A stretch of 6,628 nucleotides of DNA. Source: Acidobacteriota bacterium. GTDB taxonomy: Bacteria > Acidobacteriota > Terriglobia > Versatilivoradales > Versatilivoraceae. A model generated the notes under the pieces. It saw only the letters and a program-made list of their open reading frames with translations. It was not told the origin of the DNA and did not search any database. The translations under genes were made by a program, and so were the position numbers. This document shows positions 1 through 5,411 of the stretch, piece after piece. Location of the stretch: positions 1 through 6,628 of the forward strand of contig JAPOZE010000024.1 of assembly GCA_026706225.1 (NCBI GenBank), read 5' to 3'. Position 1 is the first letter of the stretch. Each line of letters opens with the position of its first letter.

Positions 1-138
1 GATTGGCTTGTCCCGCATTATCCACCTGTTTGTTCCCCGTGTGATAACTGAAATTAGCCCCAGACGGTAAAATATTGACCCTGGACGGGGATTTTCTCAT
101 CTATCGAAAAAACGATCGCCGAGTCATCCCGGTGCTGA

Positions 139-297
139 TTCCGGGTTGACTGCCATCACAAGCAACCGGCCTATGGCAGTGGAGCCCAGCCCTCCGAGGT
201 GGGAAAAAAGTTGGTGGCTGAAATCCTGACCATCCCCGGCGTGACGGGAATCCCGGTTCGATACGACGACGTGACCGAATCGGATGGGAAGAAGTGA
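139..297 (+). pseudogene. possible 3' remnant of an unidentified gene
   Basis: The frame between a TGA at 136-138 and a TGA at 295-297 reads like real protein for its length. It includes the stretches YGSGAQPSEVGKKLVAEIL and IPGVTGIPVRYDD, and most of its codons end in G or C, as in the other genes here. There is no ATG in frame; the only starts are GTG or TTG codons such as GTG at 199, which would leave about 32 residues. No ribosome binding site stands out. I do not recognise the family. The best reading is the C-terminal end of a broken gene whose upstream part is frameshifted or lost. It converges on the phosphatase gene, whose stop lies 17 bases away. Bases 1-138 before it are visibly more AT-rich, stop-rich in two of the three forward frames, and show nothing else I can name. 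A chance open frame remains possible. Confidence 0.3.
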
Positions 298-314
298 AGA
301 GGCATGGTTGCGGG

Positions 315-812
315 CTAGGCCGGAGGGTGTTTGGGGAAGTCCATAAAGACGCACGTTCCCCGGCGCCGGCCGATCTCCTTCCAGGAAGAAATCTCGAAAT
401 CGGCGCAGAACACGCCGCAGGTGGGAAGGTTGTCCAGGAATGCGTTGCAGATGGAGTTGACCAGGTCCGTCAACCCCGGATTGTGCCCGACCAGAAAGAC
501 CGTCTGCTCGGCATCGTCCAGTCCCTGAAGGATGCCGGCCAGGTCGGCGAACCCGGCGCCGTAGAGCCGGTCCATGCGGGTGATGCGCCCGGCCGGAAAT
601 CCAATGGCGCCGGCAATGATCTCGGCCGTCCGGATGGCCCGCTTGGCGGGGCTGGAGAGCAGGCGGTCCGGAACCAGGGAGCGCTGGGCCAGCCGCCGGC
701 CCATTTCGGGGGCGTCGGTCTTGCCGCGCTTGTTCAGAGGACGGTCGAAGTCCCGCAACCCGGGGTCCTTCCAACTGGACTTGGCATGGCGGATGACAAC
801 CAGTCGCTTCAT
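315..812 (-). CDS. sixA: SixA-type phosphohistidine phosphatase (histidine phosphatase superfamily)
   Basis: This 165-residue cytoplasmic protein belongs to the histidine phosphatase (phosphoglycerate mutase-like) superfamily, SixA/COG2062 branch. Such enzymes remove phosphate from phosphohistidine; E. coli SixA acts on phosphotransfer domains and PTS components. The signature LVVIRHAKSSW sits at residues 4-14, with the nucleophile His9 after Arg8. The second conserved arginine lies in SSPAKRAIRTAE (Arg58), and the second catalytic histidine is His110 in FLVGHNPGL. The length fits compact SixA proteins, and there is no signal peptide or membrane segment. The ATG is 2 bases beyond the TGA of the upstream propeller gene and has only a weak ribosome binding site, so translational coupling is likely. 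No terminator is visible after the stop. The family call is firm. The substrate is unknown, and no histidine kinase or PTS gene is in view, so the symbol is by similarity only. Confidence 0.88.
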   Translation of the reverse strand: MKRLVVIRHAKSSWKDPGLRDFDRPLNKRGKTDAPEMGRRLAQRSLVPDRLLSSPAKRAIRTAEIIAGAIGFPAGRITRMDRLYGAGFADLAGILQGLDDAEQTVFLVGHNPGLTDLVNSICNAFLDNLPTCGVFCADFEISSWKEIGRRRGTCVFMDFPKHPPA

Positions 813-814
813 CG

Positions 815-2125
815 TCAGGAATCGGAGGCGACGCAGTAGAGAAATTTGCGTCCCCGCAGAAGCAGTTCCTTGTCGACGATGGCGGGCGAGGCGTCGAATG
901 CGTCCTCCAGGGTGTTTCTGGCCAGGACCTCGAATTCGGGACTTCGCCGGATCACGATGGTGGTTCCGTTCTGAGAGGGCAGGTAGACGCGGTCGCCGGC
1001 CCCTACCGGAGAGGCGTAGACACCCTCGATCCCCTCCAGCCTGACCGGTCCGTAATGGGCCTCGCCGGTCTTGGCGTTGAGGCAGGAAAGGATGCCCTGG
1101 TTGCCCTTGACGAAGTAGAGCAGGTCGCCGTAGAGCAGCGGAGAGGGGATATAGGGGGTGTCGCGGTCCAGCTCCCAGGCGATAGCCTCCGAGCCGGTAA
1201 TATCCCCTTGAGCCGATCCGATCCGAATGGCCTGCAGCACGTTTCCTCGAAATCCGCTGGTGACAAAGACGAGCCCCTGCGAGGACACGGGTGAAGGGAT
1301 GGCGTTCAAGGTCACGCCGCTGCCGTCCCAGAGCAGTTCGCCAGTCTCCAGGTCGTAGCTGCGCACCCGGTTGGTGGCGCTGGTGACCACCTGTTTCCGC
1401 CCCCCGTGCTCGACCACGATGGGGCTGGACCAGGAGGTCTCCTCATCCCGGGGGACTCTCCACAATTCGTCTCCCGTCCGCTTGTCGAGGGCGACGATGA
1501 AGGAGTCTCCCTGATGGTCCCAGATGATGACGATCTTGTTTCCATAGAGGAGGGGAGAGCTGCCTTCCCCGAAATGCAATCGAACCGTCATATCGCCCAG
1601 GTCTTTTTCCCATACCGGATTCCCTTTCATGTCCATACAGTAGAGACCGAAGGATCCAAAGTAGGCGTAGACGTGCTCGCCATCGGTGACGGGCGAGGCG
1701 GATGCCCAGGTGTTGGCGCCGTGGGTACCCTCGTGGGGGCCCTGTTCCCGGGTGGTTCGCTGCCAGAGGACCTTCCCTGTCTTGCGGTCAAGCGCCAGCA
1801 GGTCGAACTTCAACACCTGGGTGGGTTTGATCTGGCCCTCCCCCACCACCGGGTTTCTCCTTTCGGTGGGGACGGCGGTGGCCACGAATATGGTTTGATC
1901 CCAGACGATGGGGGAAGCATGGCCCTTGCCCGGGATGGCCACTTTCCAGCGAATGTTTTTCCCCTCGGACCACTCCACCGGCGGGTCACCGGCGGGAGAG
2001 ACTCCCGTAGCCTCCGGGCCCCTCCACTGGGACCAGTAGGTCCCGCTGTCCGCCGGGGTTTGGGTCCCTCCCAGCCACAATCCCACCGCAACGCCTCCAA
2101 TCACAATTCCGGCGATCCATCTCAT
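815..2125 (-). CDS. secreted PQQ-like beta-propeller repeat protein (COG1520/BamB-like)
   Basis: The protein has 436 residues from the preferred start. Residues 1-20 (MRWIAGIVIGGVAVGLWLGG) form a basic then hydrophobic export signal or membrane anchor. There is no lipobox cysteine, so it is not an obvious lipoprotein. The mature part opens with WSQWRGP (31-37), NIRWK (57-61) and PGKGHASPIVW (65-75), a signature I associate with large families of propeller proteins in Acidobacteria and Planctomycetes. Blade motifs of the form A-L-D-x-x-T-G-x-x-L-W recur: LLALDRKTGKVLW (109-121), then VALDKRTGDELW, SYDLETGELLW and CLNAKTGEAHYG. Each follows an SP(I/V/L) strand, giving about seven blades. Such proteins act as periplasmic scaffolds or, rarely, as quinoprotein dehydrogenases. 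I see no basis for claiming bound PQQ or catalysis. An ATG 21 bases upstream is in frame, but the shorter start has a near-ideal ribosome binding site. It is the first gene of an operon with the phosphatase. Confidence 0.88.
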   Translation of the reverse strand: MRWIAGIVIGGVAVGLWLGGTQTPADSGTYWSQWRGPEATGVSPAGDPPVEWSEGKNIRWKVAIPGKGHASPIVWDQTIFVATAVPTERRNPVVGEGQIKPTQVLKFDLLALDRKTGKVLWQRTTREQGPHEGTHGANTWASASPVTDGEHVYAYFGSFGLYCMDMKGNPVWEKDLGDMTVRLHFGEGSSPLLYGNKIVIIWDHQGDSFIVALDKRTGDELWRVPRDEETSWSSPIVVEHGGRKQVVTSATNRVRSYDLETGELLWDGSGVTLNAIPSPVSSQGLVFVTSGFRGNVLQAIRIGSAQGDITGSEAIAWELDRDTPYIPSPLLYGDLLYFVKGNQGILSCLNAKTGEAHYGPVRLEGIEGVYASPVGAGDRVYLPSQNGTTIVIRRSPEFEVLARNTLEDAFDASPAIVDKELLLRGRKFLYCVASDS

Positions 2126-2130
2126 CAGGC

Positions 2131-2140
2131 TTCCTCCTCT
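2131..2140 (-). promoter_or_regulatory. ribosome binding site of the PQQ-like propeller gene
   Basis: On the minus strand this reads AGAGGAGGAA, with the GGAGG core 7 bases before the ATG at 2125. It decides the start. The alternative ATG at 2146 would place this site inside the coding region and has only a weak CAGGG-like element before it. Confidence 0.75.
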
Positions 2141-2186
2141 GATCATCCCTGGTTCCGCTGTTTTCCAACTCCCTGGTGCGGCGTTC

Positions 2187-2192
2187 AGTATA
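2187..2192 (-). promoter_or_regulatory. candidate -10 box for the propeller/phosphatase operon
   Basis: The minus strand reads TATACT here, five of six matches to TATAAT, about 60 bases before the start codon. The region 17-18 bases further upstream shows no acceptable -35 hexamer, so this is only a weak candidate. It is listed because it is the best -10 match seen in the divergent spacer on this strand. Confidence 0.2.
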
Positions 2193-2294
2193 CACTTGCC
2201 AGGCCTTTCCGCAGGTGGCTTATATCAGACGAATCGGGGTCGTTCCTCAGGAAAAAGGGCTTCCTTGGCGGTATCCCATCTCAGCTCTCCGGGA

Positions 2295-2329
2295 AACCGG
2301 GTCCCACTGTGACCGGACCCGATCCGGTT
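2295..2329. promoter_or_regulatory. inverted repeat in the divergent spacer, possible operator or leader hairpin
   Basis: The arms CGGGTCC (2298-2304) and GGACCCG (2315-2321) form a perfect 7-base inverted repeat around a 10-base centre. An overlapping second pair, AACCGG (2295-2300) and CCGGTT (2324-2329), offers an alternative pairing. It lies just upstream of the candidate promoter of the plus-strand NHL gene and between two divergent transcription units, where a regulator could bind. There is no T-run after it, so it is unlikely to be a terminator. In GC-rich DNA some such dyads arise by chance. Confidence 0.35.
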
Positions 2330-2330
2330 C

Positions 2331-2360
2331 TTTACATTCTTGCCGCTCCGGCGTTACATT
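2331..2360 (+). promoter_or_regulatory. candidate sigma-70-like promoter of the first NHL gene
   Basis: TTTACA at 2331-2336 matches five of six bases of the -35 consensus. TACATT at 2355-2360 matches four of six of the -10 consensus with an 18-base spacer. Transcription would begin near 2367, giving a leader of about 26 bases that contains the ribosome binding site. The match is moderate, and promoter consensus in this lineage is uncertain. Confidence 0.3.
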
Positions 2361-2378
2361 AGGACCACCTGGAACGAC

Positions 2379-2385
2379 GAGGGAG
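2379..2385 (+). promoter_or_regulatory. ribosome binding site of the first NHL gene
   Basis: GAGGGAG ends 7 bases before the ATG at 2393 and supports that start. The start in turn gives the protein a complete signal peptide. Confidence 0.65.
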
Positions 2386-2392
2386 TTCGATC

Positions 2393-3481
2393 ATGCGCTT
2401 CATTCTTTTCCTGCTGAGTTGGGCCGTGTTCTCCTCCGGCATGCTGGCCGAAGAGGCCCCCACTTTCACACCCCGCTCCGTGGCCGTCAGGTCCGATGGA
2501 TCGCTGGTCATCAGCGACGATGTCAAGTACCGCATCCTGGGTTTGGATCCGACCGGCGTCCTGTCGGTCCAACTGGAACGGGGAACCGTCGATCCGGGGT
2601 CCGGCCGCAAGGTGGATCTGGGCCGGCCGGTCGGCATCGCCCTGGATGGAGCCGACAATCTCTACCTGACGGACCGGAACACCCATCGGATCTTCCGCAT
2701 CGACCGCCAGAGCGGGGCGGTGACCACCGTGGCCGGCAACCGGGAGTTCGGCTATCGCTATGACGATGTGGCTGCCACCGAAGCCAGCCTGTCCACCCCC
2801 GTGGGTGTGACTCTGGATCGAGAGGGCAACCTCTATTTCGTCGAGCAGAGCAGCCGCCGGGTTCGCCGGGTGGATGCCGAGACCGGCCGGATCGCCACCG
2901 TCGCCGGCAGCGGCAGAACGGGATTCAGTGGTGACGGCGGCCCGGCCACCGAGGCGGCTTTCGAAGTGCCCTTCGACGTGGCGGTGGATCGCCGCGGCAA
3001 CCTGTTCATCGCCGATACCGGCAACCACCGAATCCGCCGGGTGGATGCCGGGACCGGGTTGATTGCGACCTACGCGGGCAACGGAAAGGGCGGATTCGGC
3101 GGCGATGGGGGGCCCGCGGCAAAGGCCAGCCTGTATGATCCCTTCTCGGTGGCCCTGGACCGGTCCGGAAACCTCTATATTGCCGATCGCGGCAACCACC
3201 GAATCCGCCGGGTGGGGGCCAGAAATCGCGTCATCACCACGGTTGCGGGCAATGGCCAAAGGGGCTTCAGCGGCGACGGCGGTCCGGCAAGGGGAGCCAG
3301 CCTGGCCGATCCCTTCGATCTGACGGTGGATCGCCGCGGCAACCTCTATATCGCCGACACCGGCAACAAGAAGGTGCGACGGGTCAACGCCCGAAACAAG
3401 AGAATAGAGACTGTTCCGGTCAAGCCTCCCTCCAAGGAGGAGCCTGCCTCGGAGGACAAGAAAGAGAGCCAGTCCCCCTGA
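2393..3481 (+). CDS. secreted six-bladed NHL-repeat beta-propeller protein
   Basis: The 362-residue product begins with a signal peptide (MRFILFLLSWAVFSSGMLA, 1-19) and is probably exported. After a degenerate first blade (about 28-77), five blades follow whose anchor prolines lie at 79, 136, 193, 250 and 307, exactly 57 residues apart. Each has a D-x-x-G-N-L-Y-(I/V)-A-D core, then N-H-R-I-R-R-V-D, then T-V-A-G-N-G with a G-D-G-G-P-A loop. The loop is lost between 116 and 128 in the second blade. Six blades fit a closed NHL propeller such as those of Brat or TRIM32, a fold used for protein, RNA or ligand binding. No catalytic residues can be assigned. The tail (342-362) is a charged Lys/Glu/Pro/Ser segment without structure signals. 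It has its own promoter candidate and no co-directional neighbour. Binding partner and role are unknown. Confidence 0.9.
   Translation: MRFILFLLSWAVFSSGMLAEEAPTFTPRSVAVRSDGSLVISDDVKYRILGLDPTGVLSVQLERGTVDPGSGRKVDLGRPVGIALDGADNLYLTDRNTHRIFRIDRQSGAVTTVAGNREFGYRYDDVAATEASLSTPVGVTLDREGNLYFVEQSSRRVRRVDAETGRIATVAGSGRTGFSGDGGPATEAAFEVPFDVAVDRRGNLFIADTGNHRIRRVDAGTGLIATYAGNGKGGFGGDGGPAAKASLYDPFSVALDRSGNLYIADRGNHRIRRVGARNRVITTVAGNGQRGFSGDGGPARGASLADPFDLTVDRRGNLYIADTGNKKVRRVNARNKRIETVPVKPPSKEEPASEDKKESQSP
2627..3412 (+). repeat. tandem 171-base coding repeats of the NHL domain
   Basis: Five coding units with a strict period of 171 bases (57 codons) make up this part of the NHL gene; the last unit is cut short before the tail. 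Nucleotide identity is locally high. A 25-base stretch at 3020-3044 recurs unchanged at 3191-3215, one period later. A 22-base stretch at 2982-3003 recurs at 3324-3345, two periods later. The early units (2627 onward) are more diverged. This pattern suggests internal duplication, or gene conversion among the later blades. Confidence 0.8.
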
Positions 3482-3531
3482 AGTCCAGCTCACGGTTGAG
3501 GGCGCGCAAGAATGCCGATGCTAACCGCTGA

Positions 3532-3609
3532 GTCCACCCACTCCACCAGTACGACTACTGGACCCTGAACGACCAGGTGACGCTGGTCAATAGTGAGGAG
3601 TTAAGGTAG
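3532..3609 (+). pseudogene. possible remnant of a degraded gene in the convergent spacer
   Basis: Between a TGA at 3529-3531 and a TAG at 3607-3609 the frame reads as protein-like sequence, including HQYDYWTLNDQVTLVNSEEL. Codon choice is mostly G/C-ending. Shifting by one base after the stop, positions 3611-3736 stay open and include MSPSGSLNWSALIAQSDDG. Together they could be parts of one frameshifted gene. There is no start codon or ribosome binding site, and I do not recognise a family. The inverted repeat GACCAG/CTGGTC at 3571-3588 lies inside it. The evidence is amino-acid texture only, so this may be chance. Confidence 0.22.
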
Positions 3610-3686
3610 CGTGTTCCCGGGCATGTCCCCGTCCGGTTCCCTGAACTGGAGTGCTCTCATCGCACAGAGCGACGATGGTTTCCTGA

Positions 3687-3700
3687 CCGTGGCGCCACGG
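3687..3700. repeat. 14-base perfect palindrome between convergent genes
   Basis: CCGTGGCGCCACGG is a perfect palindrome located 46-59 bases beyond the stop of the amidohydrolase gene and about 205 bases beyond the stop of the first NHL gene. As RNA it could fold into a 5-base stem with a GCGC loop. No T-run follows on either strand, so it is not a standard intrinsic terminator. It could be a protein-binding site or a transcript 3' end stabiliser. Confidence 0.35.
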
Positions 3701-3745
3701 CCGGGGAGGGGAGCAAGAATTCGTTGCTGTCGTTGTTAAGGGGAA

Positions 3746-4810
3746 TCAGGCCGCTGCCTCCGGCCGCTTGACGACCCGGCCGGCACGGATCACGCCGCGA
3801 GGGACCAGTTTCCAGCGGCCGGTCCGGGTTTCTCCGGCGACATCGGCGAACTCGAACCTGCCCTCAGCCAACTCGAACAGAGCCAGGTCGGCCTCGGCGC
3901 CGGTCTTCAGGGTTCCCAGCCGGCCCTGCATTCCCACCACCTCTGCGGGAGCCGCCGTAACCATCCTCAGAGCCTCATCCAGGGAGACTCCCAGCAGCAG
4001 GAACTTGGAGACGGTGGTGGCCAGATCGTAAACCGGCCCCTCGAGGTTGTAGCTGTGGAGGTCGCTGCTGATGGTGCCGGGCAGCACGTCCTGGCGCATG
4101 GCCTGTTCGGCAACGGGGAAGCGGAAACTGCCCTTTCCGTGGCCGACGTCCAGGCGGACGCCCCTGCGGACGGCCTGGCGGACCTCGGACAGAACCCGGC
4201 CGCGCTCATCCAGGATGCCGGCGGCATGGCCGTGAAAGCAGTGAGTCATCAGGTCTCCGCTGCGCATCTCGGCCAGAATTCGGGGCAGGGGCAGGGAAGA
4301 CCCGGGCGTATGGATCATCATGGGCAGCCGGGCTGCTTCGGCCGCTTCGCGGGCCAGCTTCAGGGCGGGAAGTTCGTTGCGTCCGCCGGCGGCCAGGTTG
4401 GCGCTGAGACGGATCTTGATTCCCAGGATCACGTCCCGATTGGCTTCGACGGTTTCCAGCGCCGCGCTGACGCTGCAGTGGCGAAGATCTTCCAGTTCGC
4501 CGATGGCAGGATCGGTCTCGACACCGGTGACCATGCCCACCGATGCCGTCGTCACCCCCCGTTCCAGGCAGTTGGGATCGGGGTCGATCCCGTAGTGGGA
4601 CACTCCGGGGTAGACGTGCACGTGGCAGTCGATGAGGCCGGGAGTCACCAGGAGCCCGCGGGCATCGACGGTGTCGCGGGCTTCCCCTGGGTCCAGATGC
4701 TTCTCCAGTGCGACGATCTTGCCGCCGCGAAGGCCGACGTCCCGCGGATCGTCCAGGCCTTGTGAGGGATCGACCACCCTGCCGTTGTGGACCAGAAGGT
4801 CATATTTCAT
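3746..4810 (-). CDS. metal-dependent amidohydrolase, COG3964 type (deacetylase / dihydroorotase-like)
   Basis: The 354-residue protein has a typical amidohydrolase-superfamily layout. An N-terminal beta segment (KYDLLVHNGRVVDPSQGLD, 2-20) leads into a TIM barrel. Visible metal ligands are His63 and His65 in DCHVHV, the bridging lysine Lys132 in GIKIRLS (normally carbamylated), His167 in MMIHTPG, His190 in THCFHGH, and Asp250 in TISSDLHS, giving a binuclear site. GHGKGSF (223-229) and the C-terminal segment GRLGTLKTGAEADLALF fit the COG3964 group. These proteins are often labelled dihydroorotase, but as I recall studied members are deacetylases. The natural substrate is unknown. A longer frame to 4891 would add 27 low-complexity residues, so I chose the ATG at 4810, where the family's usual N-terminus begins. 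No good ribosome binding site precedes it. It has no signal peptide and is probably cytoplasmic. Neither neighbour is co-directional. Confidence 0.87.
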   Translation of the reverse strand: MKYDLLVHNGRVVDPSQGLDDPRDVGLRGGKIVALEKHLDPGEARDTVDARGLLVTPGLIDCHVHVYPGVSHYGIDPDPNCLERGVTTASVGMVTGVETDPAIGELEDLRHCSVSAALETVEANRDVILGIKIRLSANLAAGGRNELPALKLAREAAEAARLPMMIHTPGSSLPLPRILAEMRSGDLMTHCFHGHAAGILDERGRVLSEVRQAVRRGVRLDVGHGKGSFRFPVAEQAMRQDVLPGTISSDLHSYNLEGPVYDLATTVSKFLLLGVSLDEALRMVTAAPAEVVGMQGRLGTLKTGAEADLALFELAEGRFEFADVAGETRTGRWKLVPRGVIRAGRVVKRPEAAA

Positions 4811-5007
4811 GGTTCTTGGTGTTCGCCGCCGGGAAGGCCGTGCAGGGGCTGCAAACGGCATGGAGCCCGGACCGCCAAATGGACTTGTCAAACGGATTCA
4901 AGACATCCATTCTACTCTACCATGCGTGGACACACTAGACTGTGCACCCACCAGCCGTTCCCGACTTCCAGACCGTCGGGTTGGGCGGCTCGGATTGCGG
5001 CCAGGTA

Positions 5008-5025
5008 AGCCGGCGCGTGCCGGCT
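5008..5025. repeat. GC-rich hairpin
   Basis: AGCCGGC and GCCGGCT form a 7-base stem around the loop GCGT. No T-run follows, so it is not a convincing terminator. It lies 31 bases before the first 26-base repeat and may belong to the same repeat unit. Confidence 0.45.
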
Positions 5026-5056
5026 CGAGGAGCAAGAGTGCTGGAGGGAGGCCCAC

Positions 5057-5082
5057 CCGGGAGCGCGGGCATCCCGCCCGCA
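5057..5082 (+). repeat. REP-like repeat, left copy
   Basis: This 26-base sequence matches the reverse complement of 5234-5259 at 25 of 26 positions; the single difference is an A at 5071. Its core GCGGGC-ATCCC-GCCCGC is itself an inverted repeat that can fold as a hairpin. Elements of this sequence type are, as I recall, scattered in large numbers through intergenic DNA of several Acidobacteria and related genomes, where they yield spurious 'SAGVPPA'-like predicted proteins. Confidence 0.65.
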
Positions 5083-5191
5083 TGCGCTACCGTTGCGCGC
5101 CGCTCAGTTTCCCTGCGATGTGGCACCCGGCTACGCTGCCGGCGGGAACGCCATCGGCTCGGCCGAAGCAGCGCCCTGGCGCCGTTGCCGG

Positions 5192-5205
5192 TCGACCCGG
5201 GTCGA
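5192..5205. repeat. 14-base perfect palindrome
   Basis: TCGACCCGGGTCGA is a perfect palindrome lying between the two inverted copies of the REP-like repeat. It could be a binding site or a by-product of high GC; nothing nearby decides. Confidence 0.3.
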
Positions 5206-5233
5206 GGAGATGAGCGAGGCCTTGCCAGTGTTG

Positions 5234-5259
5234 TGCGGGCGGGACGCCCGCGCTCCCGG
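5234..5259 (-). repeat. REP-like repeat, right copy (inverted)
   Basis: This is the inverted partner of the repeat at 5057-5082, with one mismatch over 26 bases and the core GCGGGCGGGACGCCCGC. The two copies enclose 151 bases without genes. Paired inverted REP-type units like this resemble bacterial interspersed mosaic elements, or the ends of a small non-autonomous element. No target-site duplication was recognised. Confidence 0.65.
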
Positions 5260-5305
5260 GGGGCTTCATCCCAAGACGTCGTCGCAGCAAAGGAGGTCCA
5301 TCGGT

Positions 5306-5323
5306 CTTCGTGTCCATTCGTGG
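5306..5323 (+). repeat. short intergenic repeat string with TTCGTG direct repeats
   Basis: CTTCGTGTCCATTCGTGG contains TTCGTG at 5307-5312 and 5317-5322. I recall very similar strings recurring in intergenic DNA of Planctomycetes, Verrucomicrobia and Acidobacteria, often just before a gene. It lies about 90 bases upstream of the second NHL gene. Its function is unknown, and with one copy here its repeat status rests on recollection. Confidence 0.35.
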
Positions 5324-5400
5324 ATCCTCTACAATTCCAATACGATAGCGGCCGGCTGTTTCTCCCCTGTATGGTCCGCACGGCGGGGGCCGGACTTGCC

Positions 5401-5406
5401 GGGAGG
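5401..5406 (+). promoter_or_regulatory. ribosome binding site of the second NHL gene
   Basis: GGGAGG lies 5 bases before the ATG at 5412 and fixes the start of this gene, which has no signal peptide to help choose between starts. Confidence 0.65.
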
Positions 5407-5411
5407 CTCTT

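Larger units (their letters stand above)
4811..5411. other. 601-base gene-free spacer with REP-like repeats
   Basis: This stretch separates the divergent amidohydrolase and second NHL genes. I find no gene in it. The frames that stay open across it translate to Arg/Pro/Gly-rich sequence, with no family motif, start signal or ribosome binding site. It contains a hairpin (5008-5025), an inverted pair of 26-base repeats (5057-5082 and 5234-5259), a 14-base palindrome (5192-5205) and a direct-repeat string (5306-5323). On the minus strand TTGACA is present at 4891-4886, but no -10 box follows at the right distance. TACAAT at 5330-5335 is a candidate -10 for the downstream gene without a matching -35. 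Confidence 0.6.

Noticed and set aside
62..149. Frame-three stretch ending in RRVIPVLIPG, resembling the end of a bacterial TIR domain
   Set aside because: Only about eight residues resemble TIR proteins, the preceding residues do not fit, and the frame is closed on both sides by stops. Too short to support a TIR or defence claim.
1406..2362. 318-codon plus-strand open frame opposite the PQQ-like propeller gene
   Set aside because: The minus strand carries WSQWRGP and the repeated ALDxxTGxxLW motifs, a signal peptide and a strong ribosome binding site; the plus frame has none of these.
3020..3215. Repeated sequences in the NHL gene as a CRISPR array or mobile repeat
   Set aside because: The repeats are in frame, spaced by exactly 171 coding bases and encode blade motifs; they are protein repeats.
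2354..3493. 379-codon minus-strand open frame opposite the first NHL gene
   Set aside because: It mirrors the 171-base repeat of the NHL gene (recurring HPADSVVA-like segments) and has no start signal; it is a shadow of the real plus-strand gene.
4055..4765. 236-codon plus-strand open frame opposite the amidohydrolase
   Set aside because: The minus strand encodes all six metal ligands of an amidohydrolase in order. The plus frame shows no recognisable motif.
4863..4891. TTGACA on the minus strand upstream of the amidohydrolase as a promoter
   Set aside because: The -35 hexamer is perfect, but 16-18 bases downstream there is only GC-rich sequence (GGGCTC) and no -10 match.
5008..5025. Hairpin as an intrinsic terminator
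   Set aside because: No T-run follows on either strand, and it does not lie downstream of a gene on either strand.
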